Assembly: GCF_901000735.1 (NCBI RefSeq)
Contig: NC_081544.1
Span: 12,078,850 to 12,142,849, forward strand
Direction: 5' to 3'
Source of the DNA: Corylus avellana
Taxonomy: Eukaryota; Streptophyta; Magnoliopsida; Fagales; Betulaceae
DNA: 64,000 nt
The position numbers and the translations under genes are program-made. The notes under the pieces are model-generated. The model did not search any database, was not told the DNA's origin, and saw nothing but the letters and a program-made list of their open reading frames with translations. Positions 1-11,231 of this stretch are shown here, piece after piece (position 1 is the stretch's first letter; every line of letters starts with the position of its first letter).

Positions 1-179
1 AAAATAAAATCCTAATATAAAATTAACAATCAGCGGGAATCGTGACAATTTTTCCTTTTGTACTTCCATTGTCTAAGAACGGATAAAATTCTGATCAAGC
101 GACACTCCTCCAATATTATTATTGATATTTTCCTTATTTTCTTTTTTACCGAAAATATAAGTAAATATCGTCCTACATC

Positions 180-480
180 AAAAAGTGTCCGCCCGGCGAA
201 GAAAAGGCAAGGCTCATGTGCGGTAGTGTTGAGTGGTCTTGTGGGTTTCGAGCGTGTGGCCTTTAGGTCCTTGTTGGCTTGTTGGGTTTTTTGTGAGCTA
301 GAGGTTGTTTCTGTGTTTTTGGTGTTGTTGGGTTTTCGGGGGTGCATTCTCTTCTTTCTTTTTTTTTGTATACTTTTGGTGTTGTTGTGTCCTTTTGTAT
401 ACTTTCTGTATGCTTGGGGCGCCTACGCTTTTTATAAAACTTCTTTGATATTACCTATCAAAAAAATAAACAAGAAGTTG
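180..480 (+). mobile_element. 3' tail of a 5'-truncated LINE
   Basis: This T- and G-rich stretch has the look of the 3' untranslated end of plant L1-type LINEs: pyrimidine-rich text with repeated 'tttgtatactttctgta'-like words, a GC-rich 'ggcgcctacg' block, and an A-rich end near 456-476. No reverse transcriptase coding is left in it. It abuts the minus-strand LINE that begins near 481, so two LINE remnants lie tail to tail. The assignment rests on resemblance to LINE tails alone. The first 180 bases hold nothing I recognise. Confidence 0.45.
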
Positions 481-3075
481 TAAACCCCAACTCTCCCTCA
501 GAGATCGAAGAACAAACTTTCGATCAGCTTACCAAGTGATGTTTAAACTCATCGCCTAGCCCACCCCATAAGACTTCATGCTAAAGCTTCTCAATACGGT
601 TTGCAAGACCCACAGGGAGAAGAAAGAGGGACATAACATCCTTTTCCAACAAGCCAACCCATCCACATCATCAACATTACCCACAAGAACCAATTTTGAC
701 TTGGCCAAATTGACCTTCAACCCCAAGACAACTTCAAAACATAAGAACAAGCATCGCAAATGACGTAGATGATTTGATTCAGCTCTACAGAAAATAAAAG
801 TATCATCCGCAAACAACAGGTGAGGAATAGCAATCCCACCACCATTCTCTGTCCCCATGGAGAAACCAAATAATAAACCCTCACTCACTGTAGCTAAAAT
901 CATCATACCCAAAGCCTCCATCACAATGACAAATACCATAGGAGATAGAGGGTCTCTATGTCTCAAGCCCTACAAGCTACTAAAAAAGCCGTTAGGAGTG
1001 CCATTCACCAAAATAGAGAAACGCACCGACGAGATACAATGAGCTATCCAAGAGCACCACTTCCCCTTCAAACCACATCTCCTCAACATGTACAGCAGAA
1101 AATCCCAATTCACGTGATCATAAGCTTTTTCTAAGTCCAATTTGCACAAGACACCCAGCTCCCCAAATTTTATTACGCTATCAAGGCATTCATTGGCTAT
1201 AAGAACTGAATATATGATTTGCCTACCTCAGATGAAAGCATTCTGCTACTTAAAAACAATCTTCTCTAACACCATCTTTAGCATGCCAGCTAGAATCTTA
1301 GCAATAACTTTATAGATGCAACTCACAAGTGTTGTGACAAAATAAATTCAGGATCTCAAAGAAGCAGAAAAGAGCAAAATAAAAATAAACCAATCACACA
1401 AGACACTAACATTTAAGTGGTTTGACTTAACAAGCCTACATCCATCAATGAAGACAACCCGGAGGAAATTCACTATCAAAAGATGGAGTACAAAGAGTGG
1501 TAAGTTGAAAATCACTCAAAGCCCAAACCCCTAGGACACTCAAATCTCACTCTCACACAAAAGAAAATTCATGACAAAAGAGAAAATACTTCTCTAAATT
1601 CTCTACACCAATTGGCATTACAAACATGAGAAACAGCAAGGTGAGATCACACCAATTCTCCCTCACACTGAAGTGGCACTGTCTTTTCTCTCAATGTGTT
1701 CCTGTTCACGTTGACGCGAGCTACCTTTTACAGATGTTGATGTTGGTAGATCAAATAAGTTAGAAACACAACTCCAAATACGATTTGGAGAAGGAACACA
1801 AGAAGACCCCAATTCATAAAGGAATATCAAAACCAACTTGAAGTGGAATTTCCTGTCGGCTGAAAATTGGTCTCCAACACCAATTTATAAAAGCAAGGAC
1901 ATATGGGCCCCACACATTTATTGACTTGAGAAATACAAGTCATATCTTGACAACAAGACTAATCAAACAAAAGTCCTTGGGATCAACAGCCCATGGAATC
2001 TTTGAAACGGAGGCGATGAATGTAGCAATAAGGCTCCTTTCAAACTTATCTCTAGCATGGAAATCACAAAGGACCTTCATAATGTAGCAATACTTTTGCC
2101 TTCTTCATTCTCTCCTCCTTGCCTAAAGCCCTCTCTTCTTCAACAATATGAAAAACACAAAGCTCTTCCCAAATGATCCTTTTCTTACTCCTAAATCACC
2201 AAATACCTCATCATTCCATCTCCTTAAATCAACTTTCAAAGCCTTGAGCTTGCTAGCCACAATAAAGCTCAAAGTGCCTTGGAAGTGGTAAGAATCCCAC
2301 CATTGTTTCACCTTATCCACAAAACGCTCAGACTTGAGCCACGAGTTCTCAAATTTGAAGTACCTACTCCCTTTATGAAAGTCAACACAATAAGGAGGAT
2401 CAGAAAATTATCCAAGCAAAGTCTAGAAAGAGTTCTTTGGGACACACCCCAAAACTGTGCTTCCCAAGTCGGACAAACAAGAAATTTGTAAATCCTAGAC
2501 CAAGAGGGAGACTCGATTGTTCGACCAGGTATAAGTTCAACCTATGAGAGGGAGGTCCATCAGGCCCATATCAAAAATGAAGCTAGAGAACTCCATCATA
2601 GTTGGGCATAAGCAGGCATTTCCCGATCTCTCGCAAGGGAACCAGGTAATGTTGATATCACCCCGAATACACCAAGGCAAGTTCTACCAATTGAGCATAC
2701 CAGCCAACTCCTCCCAAAGAAGCCTTTTATCTCTATTGGTAATAGACACCTGCAAAACCCCAAGTGAAATGATCTTCAACATTTCTAAAGGTAACAGCCA
2801 GGGTGAATTCCCCCACACACACGTCAATCTTTTCCACCACCCTTATGTCCCACATAATCAAGACACCACTTGAAGCCCCTCTGAAATCCAAACAACATCA
2901 ATTCACATAATGGCAACCCCACAAACTACGCACTACACGAGACAAAGCCCCCGGCTTAGTTTCTTGAAAACAAACAATATCAACTTTCCACTCTCTGAGC
3001 AAATTTCTCACCCGTAGGCGTTTATCTCCCCCCCCCCCCATTCAATCCCCTCACATTCCAAGATAAAATTTTGAG
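481..3075 (-). mobile_element. Degenerate L1-type LINE (endonuclease plus reverse transcriptase)
   Basis: Read on the minus strand, this is a decayed ORF2 of an L1-type non-LTR retrotransposon. The endonuclease start is near 3075-2950, with the words ILSWNVRGLN and VDIVCFQETK (the E is a catalytic residue of the apurinic endonuclease fold). A linker follows near 2320-2123 ([16 protein letters not shown]). The reverse transcriptase runs from about 1330 down to 556, with LRHRDPLSP-type text and the catalytic FADD motif near 820-800. The copy is dead: a run of about 12 G residues near 3030 shifts the frame soon after the start, several stops interrupt the endonuclease, and unrelated sequence (about 1330-1988) replaces part of the polymerase. 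It lies downstream of the ERGIC-3-like exon on the same strand, so it probably sits in that gene's first intron. Confidence 0.85.
1330..1988. mobile_element. Foreign insert inside the LINE, possibly a solo LTR
   Basis: LINE coding similarity stops near 1330 and resumes near 2000. The insert starts with TGTTGTGAC and ends with GATCAACA, which would fit a TG...CA LTR about 659 bp long, but the five bases on each side (ACAAG and GCCCA) do not match, so I see no target duplication. It has no coding frame. It could equally be another repeat that replaced part of the LINE by deletion and insertion. Confidence 0.3.
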
Positions 3076-3409
3076 AAAACCCTCTCCTTAACAATACCAT
3101 ATTCAGGGTTGGCCCAAAAGCCTAAGGTTTTGCATTGTAGTACTGTGCAATATGCATGTAAAACGTCTAATTGGAACTCCTAAAGTGAAAGTCTCTGTAC
3201 AAAATTGGACCTAAGAACCAAAACTTGAACTCTACAGATTCTTACCTCTGTAGAAAATTACAAACTTCAACTTCCAAACTTTTCTCACCAACCAAACGAA
3301 GCTTAAAGGAAAATAATCATAAAAAATACACAGTTTCAAAACCCACAAAAAAAAATAAATTAAAATAAAATAAAAAAATATAGTGAGAGAGAGAGAGAGG
3401 GGCGCATAC

Positions 3410-3551
3410 TGAGCTCGGAGAAGAAGAGAAAGAACATGAAGGAGAAGGACACGAGTGTGATAACGCCACCGGAGAAGGTACGGCTGTAGAAATCCTCATT
3501 GACTTTAGGGTAGGCATCCAGTTTCCGTAGCTTGTGAAGGATCTCGGCCAT
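3410..3551 (-). CDS. First coding exon of an ERGIC-3-like secretory-pathway membrane protein
   Basis: The ATG at 3551-3549 opens a frame whose 47 residues match the conserved N-terminus of plant ERGIC-3/ERV46-type proteins: a short basic amphipathic start (KLRKLDAYPK), then NEDFYSRTFSGGVITL, then a hydrophobic span (about residues 29-45), then SEL. The exon ends after CTCA at 3410, followed on the minus strand by GTATGC, a good 5' splice site leaving a phase 1 junction; the family's next codon (Arg) would fit. Family members cycle between ER and Golgi as cargo receptors with two membrane spans. Compared with relatives I remember, Phe replaces Leu after SRT. Seven residues encoded just upstream in frame (from 3578) are not conserved, so I chose the later Met. 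The other exons are not in the window: sequence to the left is intron and LINE. The gene may continue past the left edge or be broken; this cannot be decided here. Confidence 0.75.
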
Positions 3552-3760
3552 CGCCACCGAACCCACACCATACAACACACGCCCTCGAGCACCAAACTTT
3601 CAAACCCCCCTTTTTCTACAAGGATCTCTCTCTCTCTCTCTCTCAGCGCAAGAAATGTGTCTGAGCGGCGCTTACGCGAAGAGAGAGAGTGGGAAAAGGG
3701 AATGTGCCGGACGACCGTAATCGACAAACGCTGTGGTGATTGGGTGCGAATGCACTTCTG
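3552..3760 (-). promoter_or_regulatory. 5' UTR and proximal promoter region of the ERGIC-3-like gene
   Basis: Upstream of the minus-strand ATG lie GA-rich tracts (an approximately 22 bp CT/GA run near 3625-3646 and another near 3680-3692), common in 5' leaders of plant housekeeping genes. I see no clear TATA box, so the exact transcription start is unknown. The region is more GC-rich than the spacer beyond 3761. Confidence 0.35.
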
Positions 3761-4693
3761 AGTTGTCTAGATTTGGTTAGTTGGTCAAACAACCCTTGAA
3801 CGACGGTGTTCTTTATTAAAAGTCCTCAATTGGGTCCGCCTTGCCGTCTAATGGTCAATTCCGCGAATTGTCTTCTCTATGAATTATGATTATTTGCCGT
3901 AACTTGAGGGGTTGGAGGAGAATCTACGAATTCTCTACCACCAACATTTCATGATTTTTAAATTCGACAAAGTTTTTCTTTAAATTGAATTTGATGAACT
4001 TTTTTTAACGCAATTTATAAAAAGAATATGTATTTTTTTTTTTAATAATATGTGAGATGTATAGGAGTTTTTAATATTATTTATTATAACTTTGTCATTG
4101 TTATTAAAAAAATATGTGCATCTCACATGTTTAAATGGCATATGTCATTTTTATAGACTGGATTGAAGGAATTTGGAGGAAAACTCTATCCTTTTAAAAT
4201 TGATATACCCTATCATTCTATTTATAAAAGCATGATTGGGATGGTGGTTAAGAAATAGAGTTGTTAAGTCAAAAAAATACTTTTTGACAAAAGCTTCATT
4301 TTAAAACTTATGTCAAAAGTGTATTTTGACCATTTTTTAGCATTTTTGATCCATAAAAGAGCTTTCAATTTTTTTTACTAAACGAATACTTTTTTCTTCA
4401 AACAAATTTTTTGTGTTAAAGCATTTTTAAGCTCCTCAAACTTACACCTAAACAAACCCTAAGACCCACATGCAGGTTTTATATATTTATTAATAGATTT
4501 GAAAAAAGAATATGGATAAAGATGAACGGGGGATATGGGGAGCTAAAAAAATAATAAAAGTATTTCTCTTTAAAATTATTATTGAATATGAAATTGGTAA
4601 TCATTAAATTTTAATTTAATAATAATTTAAAAGACACATCACATTTGCTGGATAAAAGTATTGCCCCTCTAGCATTATTAGCATGAGACTAAC
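3761..4693. other. AT-rich spacer
   Basis: No gene is supported. The stretch is AT-rich, with short inverted segments around 4020-4140 ('atgtgagatgtata' facing 'tgcatctcacatgt') that may be the remains of a small hairpin-forming repeat. The last five bases, CTAAC (4689-4693), are the left target duplication of the following retrotransposon. Confidence 0.5.
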
Positions 4694-5976
4694 CGATAAG
4701 CGCCGGATGTTGCACATTCAAGCCCCTTAATTTACGTATGTTAATTCCTTAGCATTCTTATTTGTTTTATTTTGTTTTGTTTTTGTGTTTCAGGTCTCAT
4801 TTGACAAACCATTGGAAATTGGGCTTAAAAGGACAACAAGTTGAGTATTCTAGATCTAGGATCGATTACAGCACTCCTGGGATTGAGCGCACCTGCGCTC
4901 GAGCGTCTGGGGCCAGGGATCGAGCGCATGCCTGCGTTCGTGTGCACAAAAGTTAAGCTCGAGCGCAAAAGACCTCGGATCAAGCGCACTCGGGAATGTA
5001 CAACACCGCAGCAATCCTTTTCCAGCATGGACTTGGTTTTCAATCTCGCAATTGGACTGGGAGACTGACCTCCGATTTTCTGAGGATTTCTAGGGTTTTT
5101 AGGGTTCTCCTAATCCCTATAAATATGGCTCTAAACATTGTAAACAAACACATCGCTTCCTAGAGCGAAAATTTCAATAAATTGTCTGTGAAGCTTAGAA
5201 AATCATGAGCAGCTAAACCCAATTGTGGGGTATTGATATAACCCTTTCCAAGCACAATGGTTTGATTGTATTTAATTTCTAATTTTTCAATTTATGCATG
5301 TTGATTGTATAACTCTGAGGATTGCTACAATTGATTTCTGTTCTTCATATTAAATGCAATTGTTCTTTAATTCCAATTCAATATTAGTAAAATTCTTATC
5401 TTGTCTTAGAAATTATTTTACTATTATTGAACTCAAATCATTCTTATTTTCTGTGATTATAAGAGTGATGGTTATACAATGGTTCTTAATTGGCATGCTA
5501 TCAATAGGGATAGATAAACCATACCTAGGAAAGACGGATCGTACTACACCCTAGTTTAGTGTAATTTAGGTAGACGATCCGTGCCAACCGAAGATGGGTT
5601 ATGCTATTCCGTTGATTGTATGAAATTATTTTCATATGTTTTCTTGTTTAAATTATAACATGCGTAGAATGAATTGCTAGAATTAAATATGGTTAACCAT
5701 TAATGTGTGGATAGTGGTGAAATCAATACCCTACTCTCTCTCTCTCTCTCATATATTTACTTCATTTATTTCCGTTTATTTTATGCACTTTAAATTCACA
5801 CAAACAAATCATTCTCTTTTAATTAAGTTAATTTTAATCTTTCAAATTTTGATAATTAAACTCCTACAGTCCTTGAGGTTCGACACCCTCAATATAGTCG
5901 TATCCTACAAAGATTCGTTCTATTGCGAGTAGCTATTTTTATAATTGATAATTTTGGTCACAAAAATACCACATCA
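4694..5976 (+). repeat. 5' LTR of the Athila-like element (short subtype)
   Basis: The LTR is 1283 bp and starts CGATAAGCGCCGG, where related copies in the window have TGATAAGCGCCGG, so the first base of the canonical TG is mutated. It ends ATACCACATCA. A TATA-like box (cctataaata) near 5117 marks the likely promoter. Its second half is shared with the 1.52 kb LTRs elsewhere in the window, while the first third differs. It contains a cluster of TCGAGCGCA-like words at 4880-5000. Confidence 0.9.
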
Positions 5977-5981
5977 ATTTT

Positions 5982-5998
5982 TGGCGTCGTTGCCGGGG
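5982..5998 (+). promoter_or_regulatory. Primer binding site, tRNA-Asp type
   Basis: The sequence TGGCGTCGTTGCCGGGG is five bases downstream of the LTR and complements the 3' end of plant tRNA-Asp(GUC), with one C to T change from the perfect TGGCGCCGTTGCCGGGG. This site primes minus-strand cDNA synthesis, and use of tRNA-Asp is typical of Athila. Confidence 0.85.
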
Positions 5999-6401
5999 AC
6001 TGCTTAACGGTTTTATTGTCAAAATTTAAGGATTGATTTTAGCTTAATAATTTATTTTTCAGTTCTAAGTTGCTAATTTTAATTCTGTTTTGTGTTTGGT
6101 TATTATTCTTTTTAGAATTTGCAAACAGGTCAGTAAGCTGCCTTCTCTGTGACTGCGATCGAGCGTAGGTAGTGTGCGATCGAGCGCACGGACGCACTCC
6201 AGCAGGAATCAAGCCAGCAGCGCTTGAGCCTTCCCCTCCTGCGCTCACACCCATCTGCGGCAGTACGCTCGAGCGCACCTTGCCGTGCGATCGAGCGCAC
6301 TTGCGGCAACCTGCATCCAGAACCCTAAGTGCATTTAAGGGCCGTTTGTGAGCTTTACTTTTCTGTTTTAGCTTAGTTTTTCTTTTCTTTCTGTTTTGTT
6401 T

Positions 6402-8786
6402 ATGCTTGGTCACCATTCTTTGTCTTTTCCATTAATTTCTTGCGACCTTGAAATTGAACGCACTCTTAGACAAATTAGATCCCAAAGGACCCCTAATTTG
6501 CTAGAAGAGCGTTCCACTAAGACCATGGGAGACGGTAACCACGTAGCTTTGCAAGATCACTATCTTCCTACCACTTACACTACTCCCACATGTCTCAGGT
6601 TGCCAGAAATTACGGCAAGCCATTATGAAATTAAGCCCAGCACTATACAAAGTTTACCTTCATATCTAGGGCTTAGCATTGAAAATCCTTATAACTTCCT
6701 CAGTGATTTCGAAGCAATTTGTGATACCACTAAAATGAACGGATTCACTAAGGATGCGTCTTTTTCCTTTCTCCCTCAAGGAAAAAGCCAAACATTGGTT
6801 CTAGTCCTTAACACCCAACTCTATCACTTCTTGGGCTCAATTGCAACAAGAATTTTCTTAAGAAGTATTACCCCATAGGAATAACCAATGACACTAGGAG
6901 AGCCATCACTACCTTCTCCCAATATGAGGGAGAAGATTTCCATGAGACTTGGGATAGGCTACAGAGCTTGCTTAGATCATGTCCACACCATGCTGTCCCA
7001 AAATGGCAGCTAGTGCAGTGTTTTTATGATGGCCTAACCGAGTTCAATAGAAAACTGGTAGATGCATCATGTGGGGGAACTTTTATGTTAAAAAGTGAAG
7101 ATGAAGCATGGGCTATGTTTGAAAATTTGAGTAACAATTATGTTCAACAGGTCTCCACCAGACGAAGGGCATTAGCACCTAAAGCAATCAAGACAGAGAG
7201 TTTGTATGAAGCAGGCTATCCCCCAAATATGGCTAACCAAGTGGTTGAGGCTATCACCAAGAAGCTGGATCAATGGATGATTGCTGGTTTTGCTCCTAAT
7301 GCTGCTCACACACACACACTACCTAAACCATGTTCATTTTGTTCCAGTCCTATGCATCATGTAAATAATTGCCCTGTTACTGGAAATTATACTGATATTG
7401 CTAATGAGCAAGTTAATGCAGCTTTCTCCAGACCGGGTAATTATCCGTACTCCAATTCCTACAACCCAGGTAGAGAAATCATCCAAATTTCTCATGGAAG
7501 AATCCAAATTCGGGCAACTCAGCCCCAGGGCCACACAATCAAGCTCAATCCAACAGGCAGCCCTACCAACCTCATTCCACTTATCGACCTCCACAGCAGC
7601 AATACCAGGCCGCACCACATCCCTCAGATTCTAATTTTGAGGATCGGATGCTAAAAATGATGAGTGAGCTGGCGGGTGAGATAAAACAGACTGTGAAATC
7701 TCAACAGGAGACAGTGAACTCACATTCCCAATCCATTGCCAAGCTAGAAGCTCAAGTCGGACAACTTCCCAATGCCTTCAATAGGAGGGACGAAGGAAAG
7801 CTTCCAAGTCAGCCAGTGACCAACCCTAGGGGACTATACATGGTAGAAGAAAGCACATCTCATCTGGAGCAAGTTCAAGTCGTCACCACATTGCGAAGTG
7901 GAAGACTGGTTGACAATCATGTGGAAGAAAAGAAGGATGAGCAAATTGAGGCCCCACAGAATCTGCATCAGGACAAGGGTAAACAAGTAAGCATCGAGGC
8001 ATCTTCATCATATGCCCCCACTTCTGAGGTACCATATGAGCCTAAGGTCCCATTCCCAGAGCGGCTTAAGGCATCCTCCCACTTCGGGAAACAAGGAGAG
8101 AAGATACAAGACATGATGGAAACCTTCAAGCAGGTTCAAATCAACATCCCACTCCTTGATGCCATCAAGCAAATTCCAGCCTATGCAAAATTTCACAAGG
8201 ACTTGTGCACTCAAAAGAGGAAGAATCAGAAGCACATTCCCAAGAAGGTCATTCTCACCGAGCAAGTAAGCTCTCTGATTCAGCATAACACTCCTCCAAA
8301 GTTCAAAGACCCTGGAGTGCCTACAATTTCATGCGTCATCGGAAATACTGAGATTGAGAGAGCTCTCCTCGACTTAGAAGCTGGTGTTAATTTGCTTCCA
8401 TACTCGATATATCAAAAACTGGGCTTAGGGGAATTGAAACTGACAAGTACTGTCTTGCACTTGGTTGACCGCTCGGTCAAAAGACCCCGTGGCCGTGGGA
8501 TTGTGGAAGATGCCATTATCAAGGTGGACAAGTTCTACTATCCTGTTTACTTTATAGTTTTGGACACAGAACCGGTCTTAAATCCAGAGAAGCAGATTCT
8601 AGTCATCCTTGGGCGTCCTTTCCTCGTCACAGCCAATGCATGCATCAATTGCTGGACGGGAGTAATGAAGATCTCTTTTGGGAATATGAAGATCAAATTG
8701 AACATCTTCAATGCCTTCCAGAATGCACCCGATCAGAATGCATGTTTCTTCTTGGATAACATTGGAGAAACTGTTGAAGACCCACC
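6402..8786 (+). pseudogene. Athila-type gag-protease, frameshifted
   Basis: Three reading frames together spell one gag-protease. Frame one (to about 6770) carries the capsid start (PYNFLSDFEAICDTTKMNGF). After a frameshift the second frame (about 6860-7450) carries the rest of capsid (RRAITTFSQYEGEDFHETWD, WQLVQCFYDGL) and a zinc knuckle CSFCSSPMHHVNNC (CX2CX4HX4C) near 7330. A second frameshift near 7450-7490 leads to the long third frame (7648-8786) with a glutamine-rich spacer and an aspartic protease. In the protease the active-site loop reads DLEAGVNLLP where the lineage usually has DLGAS, so the glycine after the catalytic Asp is lost; ILGRPFL downstream is conserved. The frame runs into the assembly gap, so polymerase sequence could have followed. 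This copy cannot produce a working polyprotein. Confidence 0.88.
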
Positions 8787-8886
8787 NNNNNNNNNNNNNN
8801 NNNNNNNNNNNNNNNNNNNNNNNNNNNNNNNNNNNNNNNNNNNNNNNNNNNNNNNNNNNNNNNNNNNNNNNNNNNNNNNNNNNNNN
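8787..8886. other. Assembly gap of 100 N
   Basis: Exactly 100 unknown bases, which suggests a placeholder rather than a measured length. Sequence changes from protease coding to an LTR of another subtype across it, so reverse transcriptase, RNase H and integrase of the first element, and the start of the second LTR, may be hidden here or may have been joined wrongly. Confidence 0.95.
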
Positions 8887-9500
8887 ATGTAAGTTTTTAT
8901 TATTCTGATTTTATTGGGTTTTTTATTTCAATTGTTTTACTTTTAATCAATTGTATTGATTGATTCTTGGATATCTCTTGTGATTCAAGGATACATGTGA
9001 TGATTTGAGATAATTTCATATGATTGATTGCTTGGCTTTTAACTCATAAAAATTGGATATCCCTTGTGATTTGTTCTACGGATACATCTGGTGTTTCAAT
9101 TGAATTTGGATTCCTTTTGTGATTTGGTCAATGAATGGATACATGGGATGGTTTTGATTAATTCTTTGAAGCATAGTAAAACATATCTATGATTTAATTT
9201 GTGAGAACTTCGGATTAATATTGATGAACATAAAGTATGTTGTTATGATTTGGTGAGTGTGAATTCCCAAACCTTAGTACCTTTATCCTTAGATTTACTT
9301 ATTTTATTTAGTTTATGTTTATCCTTTAATTTTCAAAACTCAAAAATCAAAACCCTTTTGGAACTAGATTAGGATTTAATTAGTTTAGATATAAATTACT
9401 CTTTCAAAAATACAATTCTCTGTGGGATCGACCTCGCACTTGCAATCCATTAAACTACAATTGATTCGTGCACTTGCGAGTTAAATAAATTTGCACAACA
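8887..9500 (+). repeat. 3' part of a second, divergent Athila-like LTR
   Basis: The stretch ends in GCACAACA just before a second tRNA-Asp-like primer site, which marks it as the end of an LTR; its start is lost in the gap. It contains three loosely repeated units built on 'ggatatc-cttgtgatt ... ggatacat' (near 8967-8995, 9055-9090 and 9105-9150), possibly regulatory repeats. Close to its end 'gtgggatcgacctcgcact' resembles the 'ttgaggttcgacaccct' block of the other LTRs. Confidence 0.65.
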
Positions 9501-9506
9501 AGTTTT

Positions 9507-9524
9507 TGGCGCTGTTGCCTGGGA
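9507..9524 (+). promoter_or_regulatory. Second primer binding site, tRNA-Asp like
   Basis: TGGCGCTGTTGCCTGGGA follows the second LTR after a six-base spacer and differs from the perfect tRNA-Asp complement at two positions. It supports the presence of a second, separate element inside the first. Confidence 0.7.
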
Positions 9525-9974
9525 ATTGTTTATTTTTTGAAACCAATTTATTTCTAAATTAGTTTTATTCTTCTACTAGTTATAATTAGGATTTTATTTT
9601 TCTGCAATTTGTTTTGTTTTATTCGTGTTACTAATAAAAAAAAAAAAAAAAAAAAAAGATTTTTCTTGTTGTTTTTTGTTTTGTTTGGCTTGTTTTACAG
9701 TTCTGCCGCAGTACTTTCCGCACATTAGCACGATCGAGCGCACTCACAGCATAGGCAGCAACTGCAACAGTTCCGTAGATTTTTGCCAAAAATTAATTTT
9801 TGGTCCTTTTGTGAGTTTTTAAATTTAAATTTTATTTTATTTTATTTTTTGTTAGTTAGTCGTTTTTTTTGTTTTAGTTTATTTTATTTAAAACTAAAAA
9901 AAAAAAAAATTAAAAAAAAATATTGGTTAATGTTTTATGTGGGATATTTGCATGCTAAAAAGTGAGGGGGAAGC
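9525..9974 (+). other. Untranslated leader of the second element
   Basis: This is a T-rich leader with a 22-base A run near 9636-9657 and another A-rich run near 9895-9930. A single copy of GATCGAGCGCAC (9732-9743) links it to the leaders of the other Athila-like elements. It has no coding frame of note. Confidence 0.5.
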
Positions 9975-11231
9975 ATGAATTTTCATTTTAATGATTTTAA
10001 TGCGTTTCGTAGTTATAGGACACCAGCTCCTACCAACTACCCTCAAAATTTTTACCCACATAATCCATGTTCATACTGCTCCAATCCTTATCATCATTAT
10101 AGTGATTGTCCATCATGGGGACAAGATTCTAATTTTTCATATGAGCAAATGAACACCAGTTTCTCCAGTCCAGGGTTTGATTCAAATTTCAATTATTACA
10201 ACTCGAACTGGAGCAACCAATCTAATTTCTCATGGTCAGCTCAAGCTACAGGAAATTATGCTCACCAATTTGATGAATTGCACCATTCAGAATATCCGCA
10301 GTTCGATTATCAAGCTCAACCTCCTGTTTATCAGTCTGCCACTCAAGTGTCACAGCCTGCACCACAGTCATCACTAGAAAACATAATGAAAGCATTCATG
10401 CAATCAATGGATAAGAACATACAAGATATGAAGAATGCTACCATGAGCAATTCCCAAGCTGTACAGGAGCTGAGGAATTCCAACATGGATAATGGCAGAG
10501 ACATACAAGAACTTAAGCAGGCCATGACCAAGATAGAAGGACAGATCAGTCATCTAGTTGCTAACTTCAACAGAATAGAGGAAGAAGAGCTTCAAAGTCA
10601 GCTAATGGCTGAAAGGCACTACATGATTGATGAGGATAATTCCGAAAATTCTTATCATGAGCATGCCCAAGTCACCATCACACTTGAGAGTGAGGAAATT
10701 GTGGATAACAAAGAGGAGGAAGAGAAAGATGAGCAAGTTGAGCACCTTGAGCAAGTTGAGCACCATGAGAACAGTGAGCCACCAACAAATCCTGATCTAC
10801 CCAGTGACATGGAAGTGAGTACTGAAGCTCCTGCTTGCATCACTGTCCCTCTTGAGGCACATCAGGAGACATCTTATGTCAAGATATTCAAGGACTTGTG
10901 CACACAAGCACACAAATATAGGAACCACTTTTCTAAGAAGATCTGTCGAAGCAAGCAAGTCAACATAAGATGGCGAAATATCCTTCCAGAGGGGTATGAA
11001 GCTTTGAAGAAGAAGGGGTGGAAGGGATTGGTTGGACATCCGCATGATCGGGGAAAGCGCTGTAAAGTTTTCTCCTTCAGTTTATTTTCTGCACTTCACT
11101 CCACAAATTCTTTCTTTCCTTTTTCATTATATTGCATTTCTTTTTATTTGTTTTTGTTTCTAACAGCAATTAATCTTTTGATGTTTTGTTTTTGTGAAAA
11201 AAAAAAAAATATTGCTGTTAGTTTTTGTTGA
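9975..11231 (+). pseudogene. Gag C-terminal remnant with zinc knuckle and acidic spacer
   Basis: An open frame of 418 codons starts at ATG 9975. Near residue 30 is a zinc knuckle CSYCSNPYHHYSDC (CX2CX4HX4C), followed by an Asn/Tyr/Gln-rich stretch, a helical segment with repeated QxLK/QAMTK words (about residues 130-200), an acidic part with EEEEKDEQVEHLEQVEH, and then FKDLCTQAHKYRNHFSKK, which matches the segment FHKDLCTQKRKNQKH before the protease of the first element. The capsid domain before the knuckle and the protease after FKDLCTQ are both missing, so it is an internally deleted gag although no stop breaks it. The last 60 or so codons read through T-rich non-coding sequence. It is probably not a functional protein. 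Confidence 0.75.

Noticed and set aside
58..483. Open frame of 141 codons at the left edge
   Set aside because: Low-complexity hydrophobic Phe/Leu/Val text read through the T-rich tail of a LINE; no protein family, so not a gene.
4841..5068. Arg/Cys-rich overlapping frames in the LTR (also at 14286-14513)
   Set aside because: These appear in both LTRs because of the CG-rich repeated words; frames on both strands are open, which argues for base composition and not coding.
5982..5998. tRNA-Asp gene suspected
   Set aside because: Only the last 17 bases match, in antisense, directly after an LTR; a primer site explains it.
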